Shown here piece after piece: positions 48,199 through 57,697 of a stretch of DNA of 64,000 bases. The translations under genes were made by a program, and so were the position numbers. Every line of letters starts with the position of its first letter. Position 1 is the stretch's first letter. The stretch is from Bradyrhizobium sp. B097. Its GTDB lineage: Bacteria > Pseudomonadota > Alphaproteobacteria > Rhizobiales > Xanthobacteraceae. Below the pieces are notes generated by a model. That model saw only the letters and a list, made by a program, of their open reading frames with translations, ran no database searches and was not told the origin of the DNA. The DNA lies in the NCBI RefSeq assembly GCF_038957035.1, contig NZ_CP152412.1, forward strand, positions 1,856,501 through 1,920,500, in the 5' to 3' direction.

Positions 48199-49614
48199 AT
48201 GACCCATTTCTGGCATCTCGATGCCGCGCAATTGATCCAGGGGTATGCGCAGCGCGCATTCACGCCGGTCGACGTCATTGAAGACTGTCTGGATCGCGCA
48301 CGGAATTTCGACTCTTCGCTCAACGCCTTCTTGCACTTCAGCGAGGCCGACGCGCTGGGGGCGGCAGAGGCAAGCGGCCGGCGCTGGGCGGAGGCGAGGC
48401 CGCTTGGCCCGCTCGACGGGGTCCCGGTCTCGGTGAAGGACAATCTGCATGCCGCTGGCATGCCGACCACATGGGGCAGCGCGCTGATGCGCGGCTTCGT
48501 CGCGGCGCAGGACGAGGAGCCGGTGTCCAGGATACGGGCGGCGGGCGCGGTGCTTTTCGCAAAGACCAGTTTGCCGGAGTTCGCGATGCAGGGCTTTACC
48601 GCAAATGCCCTGAAAGGCACGACCTTCAATCCCCTCGATCTGTCGCTGACACCAGGCGGTTCCTCGGGCGGCGCGGCAGCCGCCGTTGCTGCCTTCTGCG
48701 GACCGCTGGCGCTGGCGACCGACGGCGGCGGTTCAATACGGCGGCCGGCCTCCCATTGCGGCCTTGTCGGCTTCAAGCCGTCAGCCGGGCTCGTGAAGCG
48801 GCGCGGTGGCTTACCGGAGATATTTCTTGACCACGAGGTGGTGGGCGGGATTGGGCGAAGTGTTGCGGACGTTGCCAACTTCACGGAGATACTGGCCGGG
48901 CAACCGCTCGCCGCCGCTTCGAAAAAGGCCAGAATCCTGTATGTGCCGCGCTTTTCGGGCGCGCCCGTCGATCCTGGCATCGCCGATGCGGTCGAGCGTG
49001 CGGCCCAATGCTTCGAAGCGATGGGACACCTCGTCGAGTGTCCACCGTCATTCGACCTCTCCGACGAGATCAACAGCTTGTGGCCGCAGCTTTCCGCGAT
49101 CGGTCTGGCATGGCTGTTTGAAGATGGCGCACACTGGCCTGAACTCGGCCTCCGCCGCGGGGCGCGACCGGACCAGACGATGTGCGGCGAGGCGGCCCGC
49201 GCTACTCTGCAAGAGGGCCGCTCGGCGCGAGCTACCGCACTGTTCAATCTTGCCAGTGCGATTCAGCAGCTCAAGCGGCGCTTGGATGAGCTCTTCGATT
49301 CCCATGACGCGATCCTCACGCCCGCCACCGCGGCTTTGCCCTGGCCCGCCGACCGTCCCTACCCTGAGACGATCGCCGGACAGGCGGCCGGGCCGCGGGG
49401 ACACGCCGTCTTCACCGCGATCGCCAATGCCGCTGGCCTGCCGGCGCTCGCGATACCTTGCGGACGGGTATCGGCGCTACCGACGGGCTTCCAGTTGCTT
49501 GGCCCGAAGGGGGCCGACGCCGCTGTGCTCGCATTGGGTCGGGAATATGAGCGGAACTTTCCTTATGTCCGCCTGTCGCCGGAGCCCAGCCTCACCGTGG
49601 GGAGGACGCCGTGA
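48199..49614 (+). CDS. Amidase-signature family hydrolase
   Basis: 471 residues. The Ser-cisSer-Lys triad is visible: Lys in VPVSVKDNLHAAGMPT, the cis-Ser in TPGGSSGGAAAAV and the nucleophile Ser in DGGGSIRRPASHCG. The family hydrolyses amides to the acid and ammonia or amine. GPLDGVPVSVKDN is diagnostic. It has no strong ribosome binding site of its own. It is divergent from the GntR-ABC operon and coupled to the hydratase-like gene by a GTGA overlap, so uptake, hydrolysis and further breakdown of an amide look like one pathway. Confidence 0.9.
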   Translation: MTHFWHLDAAQLIQGYAQRAFTPVDVIEDCLDRARNFDSSLNAFLHFSEADALGAAEASGRRWAEARPLGPLDGVPVSVKDNLHAAGMPTTWGSALMRGFVAAQDEEPVSRIRAAGAVLFAKTSLPEFAMQGFTANALKGTTFNPLDLSLTPGGSSGGAAAAVAAFCGPLALATDGGGSIRRPASHCGLVGFKPSAGLVKRRGGLPEIFLDHEVVGGIGRSVADVANFTEILAGQPLAAASKKARILYVPRFSGAPVDPGIADAVERAAQCFEAMGHLVECPPSFDLSDEINSLWPQLSAIGLAWLFEDGAHWPELGLRRGARPDQTMCGEAARATLQEGRSARATALFNLASAIQQLKRRLDELFDSHDAILTPATAALPWPADRPYPETIAGQAAGPRGHAVFTAIANAAGLPALAIPCGRVSALPTGFQLLGPKGADAAVLALGREYERNFPYVRLSPEPSLTVGRTP

Positions 49615-50354
49615 GTCATGCGGGTGAAGCGGCGGACCGGTTGGTCACGGCCCGAAACAGCGGGCGGCCGGTCTCGTGGCGTGACATTCTCCCTTTGGAT
49701 CGCGCCGGCGCCTACGCGATCCAGGATGCCACGCTTTCCCGGATCGGCCCGTCCGGCGGCTGGAAGGTAGGGGCGTCGGGCCCCGAGGCCGAGCCCATCT
49801 GCGCGCCGCTGCCTGCATCGGGTCTGCTCACCTCCGGCGCGCGACTTGGTCCGGAATTCCGCCTGCGCGGTGTTGAAGTGGAAGTCGCGCTCCGGGTCGG
49901 GCGAACTCTCACGGCTGAAGATGCCGCGTTGCCCGACCGCGAACTGGCACGCGCCTTCGACGCCGCGTATCCCGCCATCGAAGTGGTCGAGACGCGTCTT
50001 GAGAATTGGAAGAATAGCGCTGCCTTGGCCCAGCTTGCGGATTTGCAGAGCCACGGCGCGTTACTGCTCGGACCAGCCTCGACAGTTAGCCTTCCCTCCG
50101 TCGATTTGAGGGGCGTCGAGGCGCATCTCTCCGTCGGGGACGAGATCAGCCGGCAAACGACGGGAGGCAATCCGGCAGGCGACATCTGGCGTCTGCTGCG
50201 CTGGCTCATTCGCCATTGTGCGGACCGAGGCGTGCCTCTTTCACCGGGCCACATCGTCACAACCGGCTCGTGCACCGGCATGGTCTTCGCAAAAGAACGC
50301 ACCAGCGCCCGTGCGCGCTTGGCGGGTCTCGGCGAGGTTGTAGTCGACTTCTGA
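49611..50354 (+). CDS. 2-keto-4-pentenoate hydratase (MhpD/FAH) family protein
   Basis: 247 residues. The fumarylacetoacetase-like C-terminal fold is present with metal-binding acidic residues in FRLRGVEVEVALRVGR and AAYPAIEVVETRLENW, followed by LADLQSHGALLLGP and the end GHIVTTGSCTGMVFAKE. These enzymes hydrate 2-oxopent-4-enoate or decarboxylate related oxo acids. It is read from a GTG that overlaps the amidase stop. Its presence suggests the amide carries an unsaturated or aromatic-derived acid (inference). Confidence 0.85.
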   Translation: MSHAGEAADRLVTARNSGRPVSWRDILPLDRAGAYAIQDATLSRIGPSGGWKVGASGPEAEPICAPLPASGLLTSGARLGPEFRLRGVEVEVALRVGRTLTAEDAALPDRELARAFDAAYPAIEVVETRLENWKNSAALAQLADLQSHGALLLGPASTVSLPSVDLRGVEAHLSVGDEISRQTTGGNPAGDIWRLLRWLIRHCADRGVPLSPGHIVTTGSCTGMVFAKERTSARARLAGLGEVVVDF

Positions 50355-50530
50355 GAAACGATGCTTCCTTGGTCTGTATTACCCGGATCAGTCAACTTTG
50401 GGCAGCCAACGGCTTCACCAAAATTGCGCGCGAGGAGATCTTCCAGCTCACAACACTCGTATCGCCTACCGGCGTTGATTATGTTAGCGCCTGGACTTAC
50501 CCAATTTCCTCCTGCCGCCACCTGTCAGCA

Positions 50531-51655
50531 CTATTCTCCTCGAGCGATTTCCTCGTCAATGGACGCCAGGCTCGGATAGTCGAGATACCCTTCATCCGAC
50601 CCGCCATAGATCCCGATCGGCTGTGGCGAGTTGTAGGGACCGCCAGCTCGTATTCGCGCCGGGAGGTCCGGGTTGGCGAGAAAGAGGCGGCCGAACGCGA
50701 CTGCGTCAGCCTCGCCGGAATTGACGATGTCGGCGGCCCGCTCGGGCGTGATGCCGGCATTGACGATGAGAGGCCCACGATAGTGCTCGCGAAATATCGC
50801 CAGCATTCGCTCGTAGTCCGGCGCTCCGGTCCACGCGTTGGTGTCCGCAAGGTGCAGATAGGCGAGCCCCGCGGTCTGGAGCCAGAGCGCGAGCCCGCCA
50901 TAGGTGTCCTTCGGCTTCGGATCCCGCGTGCTGTTGTAATCGGCAAAAGGCGACAGTCGCAGTCCGATCCGCGATCGCGGCATGACGTCGGAGATCGCCG
51001 CAACAATTTCGAGAAGCAATCTGGAGCGCGCTTCGATGCTTCCGCCATACTGATCGGTTCGCAGATTGATCGTCGGTGACAGAAACTGGTGAACCAGATA
51101 GCCGTTGGCGCCGTGAATCTCCACACCGTCAAACCCGGCGCGAACGGCGTTGGCCGCCGCCCGTCGAAATTCGTCCACGACGGCCTCAATCTCCGCAGTG
51201 GTCATCGCACGCGACGACGTGGCCGCGACGCGCACATAGGCGCCGTTGGCAAGCAGCGCCCATACCTGCAGCTGTTCCAGATCGTCATTCACGCCCGACG
51301 GTGACAGCGGTTGCTTGTTGGACAGCAGACCGCGCGCGCTGGCGCGGCCGGCATGCCAGAGCTGCGCGATAATCCGGCCTCCTTGCTTGTGGATCCGCTC
51401 GACGACCGCTTTCCAGCCCTCGGTCTGCGCATCGGTCCACAGGCCGGGTGTTCGATCAAAGGCGTTGGACATCGGTCCTACATTGATGCCCTCACTGACA
51501 ATCAGGCCGGCGCCGGCGCGCGCCGCGTAATACTCGCCGGCGGAACCATTGATGACACCATGTTCGTCGGCGCGCGAACGCGTCATCGGTGCCATGACGA
51601 TCCTGTTCGGGAGACTGAGGTCGCCGAGCGCTGCGGGACGAAAGAGACCTGCCAT
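50531..51655 (-). CDS. Old yellow enzyme-type alkene reductase
   Basis: 374-residue FMN barrel of the NemA/OYE class. Landmarks: LFRPAALGDLSLPNRIVMAP at the start, QLWHAGRAS, the substrate-binding pair in VEIHGANGYLVHQFLSP (His-x-x-Asn), the Tyr of RTDQYGGSIEARSR, and the FMN-phosphate site near VNAGITPERAADIV. It reduces activated alkenes, quinones or nitro compounds with NADPH. GAAGG precedes ATG 51655. The gap of about 590 bp to the next rightward gene (51656-52242) holds only short frames in shadow-like arrangement and no recognisable gene. Confidence 0.92.
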   Translation of the reverse strand: MAGLFRPAALGDLSLPNRIVMAPMTRSRADEHGVINGSAGEYYAARAGAGLIVSEGINVGPMSNAFDRTPGLWTDAQTEGWKAVVERIHKQGGRIIAQLWHAGRASARGLLSNKQPLSPSGVNDDLEQLQVWALLANGAYVRVAATSSRAMTTAEIEAVVDEFRRAAANAVRAGFDGVEIHGANGYLVHQFLSPTINLRTDQYGGSIEARSRLLLEIVAAISDVMPRSRIGLRLSPFADYNSTRDPKPKDTYGGLALWLQTAGLAYLHLADTNAWTGAPDYERMLAIFREHYRGPLIVNAGITPERAADIVNSGEADAVAFGRLFLANPDLPARIRAGGPYNSPQPIGIYGGSDEGYLDYPSLASIDEEIARGE

Positions 51656-52242
51656 GTTGTTCACCTTCGGTTGGGCTGTTCGCAAGATTGGCGCCGGCAG
51701 CTAGCGCCGCAGGACCTCGTGTAATTCGCGGGGATCCATTGCTCCGCAAAATACGCATTGATCTTGTGCGCGACGATCGTACCGTGTCCGGCGTCGTCCA
51801 TTGTGATCGGATCCCTGACCGGTGTGGGCGGCGAGCGATGCCGAGGCGACAGCGCTCAATTTGACGTGCATGTCCCGGCCGGCGCGCGTGCACATGAGCT
51901 CGCTGGGCGGGCTCGATCTTGTTCCGATGTTGATCCAAAACAAATCCCGCTGATTGCACATCCTGGCGCGCAGTTGTACGATTGCGTCCAGGTTGAACGT
52001 GAGGATGCTGCCGGTTGTGGCTCCCAAGTCCGTCTGGCCCGCCACGTGATCGGGCGAAAATCCAAGACATTTCGACCGGTATCGGCCTCAATGAGCGATC
52101 AGACAGCTGCACCTGCCGATGGCGGGAGCGGGGACGAGGAATTGCGTTCGTGTGCGATTTGGATCGCCATATCGAGGATTGCGTATCGGCTATGACGGGT
52201 TCTTTTTACTACTGTTCAGCAAGGCAACGGTGAGCGCATATC

Positions 52243-53184
52243 GTGGCCGAACCAGACAGATCGTGCTCGCCATCTCGTGGACTACATCACGTCACGACAA
52301 TCATTGATGACGTGCAGCGCGCGGCTGGTTTTTATGCCGGCGTTCTCGGTCTGAAACGGGTCAAGAAAACGGTCTGCTACGACGACCCGGGCAGTTACCA
52401 TCTCTACTATGGCGACGACGCTGGCAGCCCGGGAACGGTGCTGAGCACCCTGGCATGGCGATGCGTCGCGAAGGGATTGGTTGGGGTCGGCGAAGTCGTG
52501 CAGACCGCCCTTCGTGTGCCGGCCGGATCGCTCGAATGGTGGTCGGAGCGGCTCAAGGCCGCGAACGTCGCGTGCCGGTTCGATCATTCGCCATTTGGCG
52601 AGCCGCTGCTTTGCTTCGCCGATCCGGACGGAACGACGCTTGCTCTGGCGGAAGCGGCGCAGGATCGTCGCGAAGCCGGGCGCAGCGATGCCTTTCGAGC
52701 GGTCATGGGGTTGAACGAGGTAACCCTGAACGTCCGCGCGGAGGACGCCACGATCGATATCCTCCAGGACGTGCTGGGTTTCAGGCGCGTTTCGCAGGCC
52801 GATGATTCGATCCGGTTCATCGCACATGACGGTCCTGGAGGCACGCTGACGCTGCGGATGGTGGGCGCGTCGTCGCGGGGCCGCCTTGGTGGCGGCACGA
52901 TCAGGCATGTCGCTTTCCGCGCGGCCAATACTGAAGATCAATCCGAGATGATCCGGAAGCTTCAGAGACGGCACGACATCGCCGTGACCGAACCGATTGA
53001 GAGAACATACCTGACTGCGATCGGCTTCCGGGCGCCATGCGGCGTGCTTTTCGAGATCGCAACCGATGGGCCCGGTTTCGCGGTCGACGAGCCGCGCGAT
53101 CAGCTCGGGGAGGGTCTTAGATTGCCGAGCTTTCTCGAGGAGCGTCGTCTGGAGCTGCAAAACATCCTGCCCCCGCTGAGCTAG
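52243..53184 (+). CDS. Ring-cleaving dioxygenase, VOC superfamily (MhqO/PcpA-like)
   Basis: 313 residues with two paired VOC modules: GLHHVTTIIDDVQRAAGFYA and YGDDAGSPGTVLSTLAW in the first, NEVTLNVRAEDATIDILQDV and GGGTIRHVAFRAANTEDQSE in the second. A first ligand His (GLHHVT), a second in IRHVAF and a Glu in GVLFEIATDGPGF fit the iron site of hydroquinone and chlorohydroquinone 1,2-dioxygenases. Read from a GTG without a strong ribosome binding site. The stop overlaps that of the STAND regulator gene on the other strand. Confidence 0.85.
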   Translation: MAEPDRSCSPSRGLHHVTTIIDDVQRAAGFYAGVLGLKRVKKTVCYDDPGSYHLYYGDDAGSPGTVLSTLAWRCVAKGLVGVGEVVQTALRVPAGSLEWWSERLKAANVACRFDHSPFGEPLLCFADPDGTTLALAEAAQDRREAGRSDAFRAVMGLNEVTLNVRAEDATIDILQDVLGFRRVSQADDSIRFIAHDGPGGTLTLRMVGASSRGRLGGGTIRHVAFRAANTEDQSEMIRKLQRRHDIAVTEPIERTYLTAIGFRAPCGVLFEIATDGPGFAVDEPRDQLGEGLRLPSFLEERRLELQNILPPLS

Positions 53185-56042
53185 CCGGGCTTGCGATTGT
53201 GCAACTCGTCGAGCATCGCCCTTGCGCGCCGGAAAGGGACGGTTTCGAAGCCCTCTGCGAATTTTCCGAGCGTCCGTTCCAGGACCGCTGAAGCCTCTTC
53301 ATTTCGGCGCTGTTGACGCAGGAAACTTGACAGGCTCTCGGCCGATCTAAGCTCCCATCCGAGGGCGCCTTGCCGTTCCGAAACCTCGAGCGCCTCGCGC
53401 AAATGGTCTTCGGCCGGCTCCGAGTCGGGTCCCTGCAATGCAGCCAGGACATCGCCGTGGATTCTCAGCGAATCCGGCAGCAACCAGAGCGCCTCCGTAG
53501 CTTTGGTTCGCTCCAGGCATTCCGCGGACGCCAGCAGCGCTTCTTCCGGCCGGTCGTCCGCCGCCAGCACCTCGGCGAGGCGGCCGAGAAATGGGATCGA
53601 TACGTTTTCGTATTGTGCGCCGCTCAGCTTCGAGAGCGCCTCTCGCAACAATCTCTCGGCGGGTTCGATCTGACCGCGCAGGAACAGCAGCCTGCCTTCG
53701 AAACCGATCGACGAAAACACGTAGCTTTGGATGTCGTTATCCTGAGCCACCTGCCTGAACCGCTGTATCGCGCAAGCAGCCCTGTCGAGGTCCTCCAGGC
53801 TCAGGAACAACGAAACCCCGCACCAGCTGAGTGCCTGGCAGATCGACGTCGGATTGCCGGTCTCCTCCGCTTCGGAATGCGCCGACAGGCAGGCTCGAAC
53901 AGTTCGATCGAAGCGTCCCAGATTCCAATGGGCCCGTGCCATCACGCATTGCGCATAGACCGAGTGGTTCAGTCCCCATCGGCCGATCTGCGAGACGTCG
54001 CTATGAGTTCGGAAGTACTCGTGGGCCTCGCGCGCGAGTTCCAGGGCCGTCGCATACTCGGCGCGGAAGAACAGCGACGCACTCTTCGCGCTTTTCGTCA
54101 TCGCCAGCGCCGCCGGCTCGTCGGCGTCAGCGACAAGCGTCTCGATCCTCTGCGTCCCTTCCAGCGCGCCCTTGAAGTCGCCGCGCCGATGCAGGAACAC
54201 GATCAGGCCCAACCGCGCCCTCAGCTCCCATTGCCGGTCGCCCAGGCGTGCCGCAAGCTCGATTGCCCTGTTCAGCGCGTCGCGCGACTGGCCCGTCATG
54301 CCCTGGGTGAACATCACGGCGAGGCCGTGAGCCGCCTTCAGGACCATCTCGTTGCGCTCGCTTTCGATCGCCGGATCGAGCGCGTCGATCGCCCTGGTCG
54401 TCCAAGCGATACATTCCGTCAGCAGCGAATTCTCCAGCCACACGGGCACGGCGGCGGCCGCGAGCGCAACGCCCGCTTGCGCGTGGGTGTCCGTCGAGAA
54501 CGCCCAGTCCAGGATTCCGCGCACGTTGTCGAGTTCCTGGACCGCGTCCCTAAGGGTTTGCACCTGTTTCGGGCCGTCGGCGTATCTGCAGAGCATTTCG
54601 GTGACGCAGGCCGCAAGTCGGCCGGCGAGTTCGTTCCGCTCCGATTGTTCGACCAGCTTGGCAAGCGCGAACGCCTTGGTGATCTCCAGCAGCCGAAATC
54701 GGGCGCGCTCGGAGCCGATGTCGACCGAGACCAGCGATTTGCAGACCAGATCGGCGAGGATCGATGCGGTGTCGGCGCCCTCAGCTGCCGGAATCACGGA
54801 GACGGCGGCCTCCAGCGTGAAGCTGCCGGCGAAAATGCCGAGGCAGCGGAGAACGTATCGCTCTCGCTCGCTCAGCAGCTGATAGCTCCAGTCGAGGGCT
54901 GCCGCGATCGTACGATGCCGCGCCGGCGTGCCGCGGCGCGCATCAGCGAGCAAGTGCACGCGGTCCTCGATCCGGGCGGCCAGCCCGTTGACGCCGAACG
55001 CGTCGACGCGCGCGGCCGCGACCTCGATCGCGAGCGGGTTGCCGTCGAGTTCGCGGCAGATCTGCGCGGCAAAACCGGCATTGGCATCGGTAAGCTCGAA
55101 ATCGTTGACGATCGCTGCCGCCCGCTCCACGAACAACTGAACTGCCGGATAGCCCAGCACGTCCTTCGGTCCGAAGGACACACCGATTGGAGGCACCTCG
55201 AGGGGAGCGAGCCGGAACACCTGTTCGCCATCGACGCGGAGCGGCTCCCTGCTCGTGGTCAGCACCTTGATGCTGCCGGCGCCGCGCAGCAGCTCGCCGA
55301 TGGCGGCCGACGCCCCGTCGATCAGATGCTCGCAATTGTCGAATACCAGAAGGAGGCTCTTGTAACGCAACGCCGCCGCGATGCCGGATAGTACGTCGCT
55401 CGAACGGGCGTCGATCGGAAGGGCGGCCGCGATGACGCTCGAAATCAACGCGGCATCCGTGATCGAGCCGAGGTCGATCAGCCACACGCCGTGTCGAAAC
55501 TGCGGCAACATCGCTTCCGTCAGCCGAAGCGCGACAGATGTCTTGCCGACGCCCGGCGGTCCGACGATACTCAGCAGGCGACTGTCGGTCAGTTTTTGCT
55601 GCATCAAGCGAAGCGCTTCGGCGCGTCCGACCAGCCGGTTCAGTTGCGCCGGCAGGTTGTGAGCCGTCTGCATCGCCGGCTGATCAATGGCGGGGCGCTC
55701 CTCTTCGAGCACCTTGATCGGCGCAACGAAGCGATACCCGCGTCCGGGACTGTTGACGATATACTGGTTGGCGTTATCGTCCTCGCCAAGCGCGCGGCGA
55801 AGCGCCGCCACCTGGACGGTCAGGTTCGCTTCAACGACGAATGTATCTGGCCAGGCGATCTCGACGAGTTCGCGCTTACTCACCAGTTCGCCCGCGCGCT
55901 CGACGAGCGCGATCAGGATCTCGATCGCCTTGCCGCCGAGGCGAATGACGCGGTCGCCCTCGAGCAGGATTCGTTTGGAGGTGGAAAGGCGAAACGGTCC
56001 GAATAGAAACGTACGCTCTGGTCTGTCGTTGCGGTCGGGCAT
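53181..56042 (-). CDS. Large STAND-type regulator: winged HTH, NTPase and TPR
   Basis: 953 residues. Residues 10-108 are an OmpR-type winged HTH (FGPFRLSTSKRILLEGDRVI; NSPGRGYRFVAPIKV). An NB-ARC-like NTPase follows, with Walker A GPPGVGKT (161-168), Walker B LLLVFDNCEHL and TTSREPLRVDGEQVF. From about residue 480 on the protein is helical repeats (TPR-like: LAMTKSAKSASLFFRAEYAT, ALEVSERQGALGWELRSAES). Such regulators bind a ligand or protein with the repeats and switch DNA binding through ATP. It converges on and overlaps the ring-cleavage dioxygenase gene. The target is not evident. Confidence 0.9.
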   Translation of the reverse strand: MPDRNDRPERTFLFGPFRLSTSKRILLEGDRVIRLGGKAIEILIALVERAGELVSKRELVEIAWPDTFVVEANLTVQVAALRRALGEDDNANQYIVNSPGRGYRFVAPIKVLEEERPAIDQPAMQTAHNLPAQLNRLVGRAEALRLMQQKLTDSRLLSIVGPPGVGKTSVALRLTEAMLPQFRHGVWLIDLGSITDAALISSVIAAALPIDARSSDVLSGIAAALRYKSLLLVFDNCEHLIDGASAAIGELLRGAGSIKVLTTSREPLRVDGEQVFRLAPLEVPPIGVSFGPKDVLGYPAVQLFVERAAAIVNDFELTDANAGFAAQICRELDGNPLAIEVAAARVDAFGVNGLAARIEDRVHLLADARRGTPARHRTIAAALDWSYQLLSERERYVLRCLGIFAGSFTLEAAVSVIPAAEGADTASILADLVCKSLVSVDIGSERARFRLLEITKAFALAKLVEQSERNELAGRLAACVTEMLCRYADGPKQVQTLRDAVQELDNVRGILDWAFSTDTHAQAGVALAAAAVPVWLENSLLTECIAWTTRAIDALDPAIESERNEMVLKAAHGLAVMFTQGMTGQSRDALNRAIELAARLGDRQWELRARLGLIVFLHRRGDFKGALEGTQRIETLVADADEPAALAMTKSAKSASLFFRAEYATALELAREAHEYFRTHSDVSQIGRWGLNHSVYAQCVMARAHWNLGRFDRTVRACLSAHSEAEETGNPTSICQALSWCGVSLFLSLEDLDRAACAIQRFRQVAQDNDIQSYVFSSIGFEGRLLFLRGQIEPAERLLREALSKLSGAQYENVSIPFLGRLAEVLAADDRPEEALLASAECLERTKATEALWLLPDSLRIHGDVLAALQGPDSEPAEDHLREALEVSERQGALGWELRSAESLSSFLRQQRRNEEASAVLERTLGKFAEGFETVPFRRARAMLDELHNRKPG

Positions 56043-56109
56043 CCTTCAGTCAGCCATGGGCCTTCTCAAAGGACCTCACTACGCCACAGCCCGGAGGGTG
56101 TCCATCCCC

Positions 56110-56565
56110 TCAAGGATCCGCGCGAACGAGGACGTCATAGCTGTTTTCGCGCTCGACCTGAAGGGCAATCGCCTGCCGGCGGGCCATGATCGCGGTCACG
56201 GTGAGGCGTTCGGCCTCGACCGTGGACAGTGCCGCCAATTCCACCGCGACCGTGGCCATCTGCTCGATCAGATCGGCACGGGCGTGCAGCTGCGCGGTTT
56301 GCCGCTTGCTGACCCATCTGGACAGGGTTTCGGGCGCAAGCGTGGCGTCGCGTTCGAGGCCGGAGCGCAATGCCTCGCGAAGCGCTGCGGCGCGTTCGGC
56401 GGACTCCTTGACGGCTGCCTGCAGTTCTTGCGTCCGGCTCGCGAAGTCCGCGCCACGAGCAGCGGCGCCCCCCGCGAACAGTCCGTTGATGTTGCCAAGG
56501 CTCACTTGCAGGCGAGCCAAATGGAGGCACAAATCCTCACCGAATTGAGCCAAATTGCCGTTCAT
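56110..56565 (-). CDS. Helical hypothetical protein
   Basis: 151 residues, Ala/Glu/Arg-rich, predicted almost entirely helical with a possible coiled coil (LQAAVKESAERAAALREALR; AVELAALSTVEAERLTVTAI). No signal or membrane segment. GAGGA lies before ATG 56565. It is on the strand of the STAND regulator, 67 bp upstream of it, so may share a promoter. No family recognised; the size and composition recall phasin-like proteins, without stronger support. Confidence 0.6.
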   Translation of the reverse strand: MNGNLAQFGEDLCLHLARLQVSLGNINGLFAGGAAARGADFASRTQELQAAVKESAERAAALREALRSGLERDATLAPETLSRWVSKRQTAQLHARADLIEQMATVAVELAALSTVEAERLTVTAIMARRQAIALQVERENSYDVLVRADP

Positions 56566-56756
56566 CAAATCCTCGTCTCATCGATGTACACAACTCTCTC
56601 GCGGCGGAAGGCCGCAGCCAAATAAAACCTTGCAAATTCCATGTGGTTGACGGCAACACCGCATCATCGGCTGTGGTTTTTGGAACGATTTACTGGCCAT
56701 GCGATGGGGCGGGGAATAACCATCGGCGCGGTGTGCAGAATCTCGACGGGGCCCCG

Positions 56757-57680
56757 ATGGACGACACCGATGCTTCATCCGACGGCTTCTACGGCCGTCG
56801 ACTCGCCTCGCACCTCGGAATGGAAGGCGATTGCGTTCGCAAGATCAATCGCCACGGCAAGCTCGCGCTTGCCATCACGCGATTGACATGTACCCGATTT
56901 GTTCGTGAGCGGACTGCGGCGATTCCGTCGGAGCCTGCATTCAGCATCCTCCATCAACTGGGCGATCTGGACCGGCACTCATGCTGGCTCGCCGGGCGCC
57001 AGAGGTATTCCGGATCGTTCGGTGCGGGAACCGTAAGCGTCATCGACTTGCGCGACAATCCGCAGTGCGAGTTCAGAGGCCCGTTTGATGCGCTTCAGTA
57101 CTACATCCCGCGCCGCGCTCTTGACGACTTCGCCTACGAGAACAGCGCGAAGCCGATCTCCACGCTGAAGTGGACCCGTGACCGGCGCGATCCCTATCTG
57201 TCCACGCTTTCAAACGTTCTCTTGAACGCCCTCGAAGAGGAGAGCGCGAACAATCAACTCTTCGTCGATCAGCTTGGACTGAGCTTGCTCGCCCATTTCG
57301 CGCAGACCTACGGTGATCTCAGCTCGCGCGAAGGCATTCAGGAGGGGGGACTGGCGCCATGGCAGGAGCGGCGTGCCAAGGAGATCATGCGTGCCCGCCT
57401 CGCCAGCGGTTTGACGATCGCCGATGTCGCGGCCGAGTGCAGGCTGACGCCGAGCCATTTTGCCCGCTCGTTCCGGCGCAGCACGGGTATCGCTCCCCAC
57501 GAATATCTCTCCCGGCTCCGGATCGATGAGGCCAAGCGCCTGATGACCACCACCAGGCTGCCGTTGGCGGATATCGCGCTGATCTGCGGGTTCGGTGACC
57601 AGAGCTATTTCACCCGGGTCTTCTCGCGCAGCGTGGGAACGAGCCCCGGCGCCTGGCGCAGGGCTCGTTCTGAAGGCTGA
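56757..57680 (+). CDS. AraC-family transcriptional regulator
   Basis: 307 residues. The C-terminal ~100 residues are the two-HTH AraC domain: LTIADVAAECRLTPSHFARS, then STGIAPHEYLSRLRIDEAKR and LADIALICGFGDQSYFTRVF. The N-terminal half is a cupin-like AraC effector domain (GTVSVIDLRDNPQCEFRGPF). The ATG at 56757 (MDDTDASSDGFYGRRLASHL) is chosen on the domain start; the frame is open further upstream. It converges on the leftward hydrolase pair with 17 bp between stops. Confidence 0.9.
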   Translation: MDDTDASSDGFYGRRLASHLGMEGDCVRKINRHGKLALAITRLTCTRFVRERTAAIPSEPAFSILHQLGDLDRHSCWLAGRQRYSGSFGAGTVSVIDLRDNPQCEFRGPFDALQYYIPRRALDDFAYENSAKPISTLKWTRDRRDPYLSTLSNVLLNALEEESANNQLFVDQLGLSLLAHFAQTYGDLSSREGIQEGGLAPWQERRAKEIMRARLASGLTIADVAAECRLTPSHFARSFRRSTGIAPHEYLSRLRIDEAKRLMTTTRLPLADIALICGFGDQSYFTRVFSRSVGTSPGAWRRARSEG

Positions 57681-57697
57681 AGGGCTTCCGCCGAAAC

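Noticed and set aside
51492..52112. A leftward frame of about 206 codons beside the OYE gene
   Set aside because: It runs into the OYE gene in another frame, and its Arg/His-rich translation shows no domain; other short frames in the 51.7-52.2 kb gap also gave nothing recognisable.
53370..55391. A 673-codon rightward frame opposite the STAND regulator
   Set aside because: The minus-strand protein has Walker motifs and a winged HTH; the plus frame is a high-GC codon shadow.
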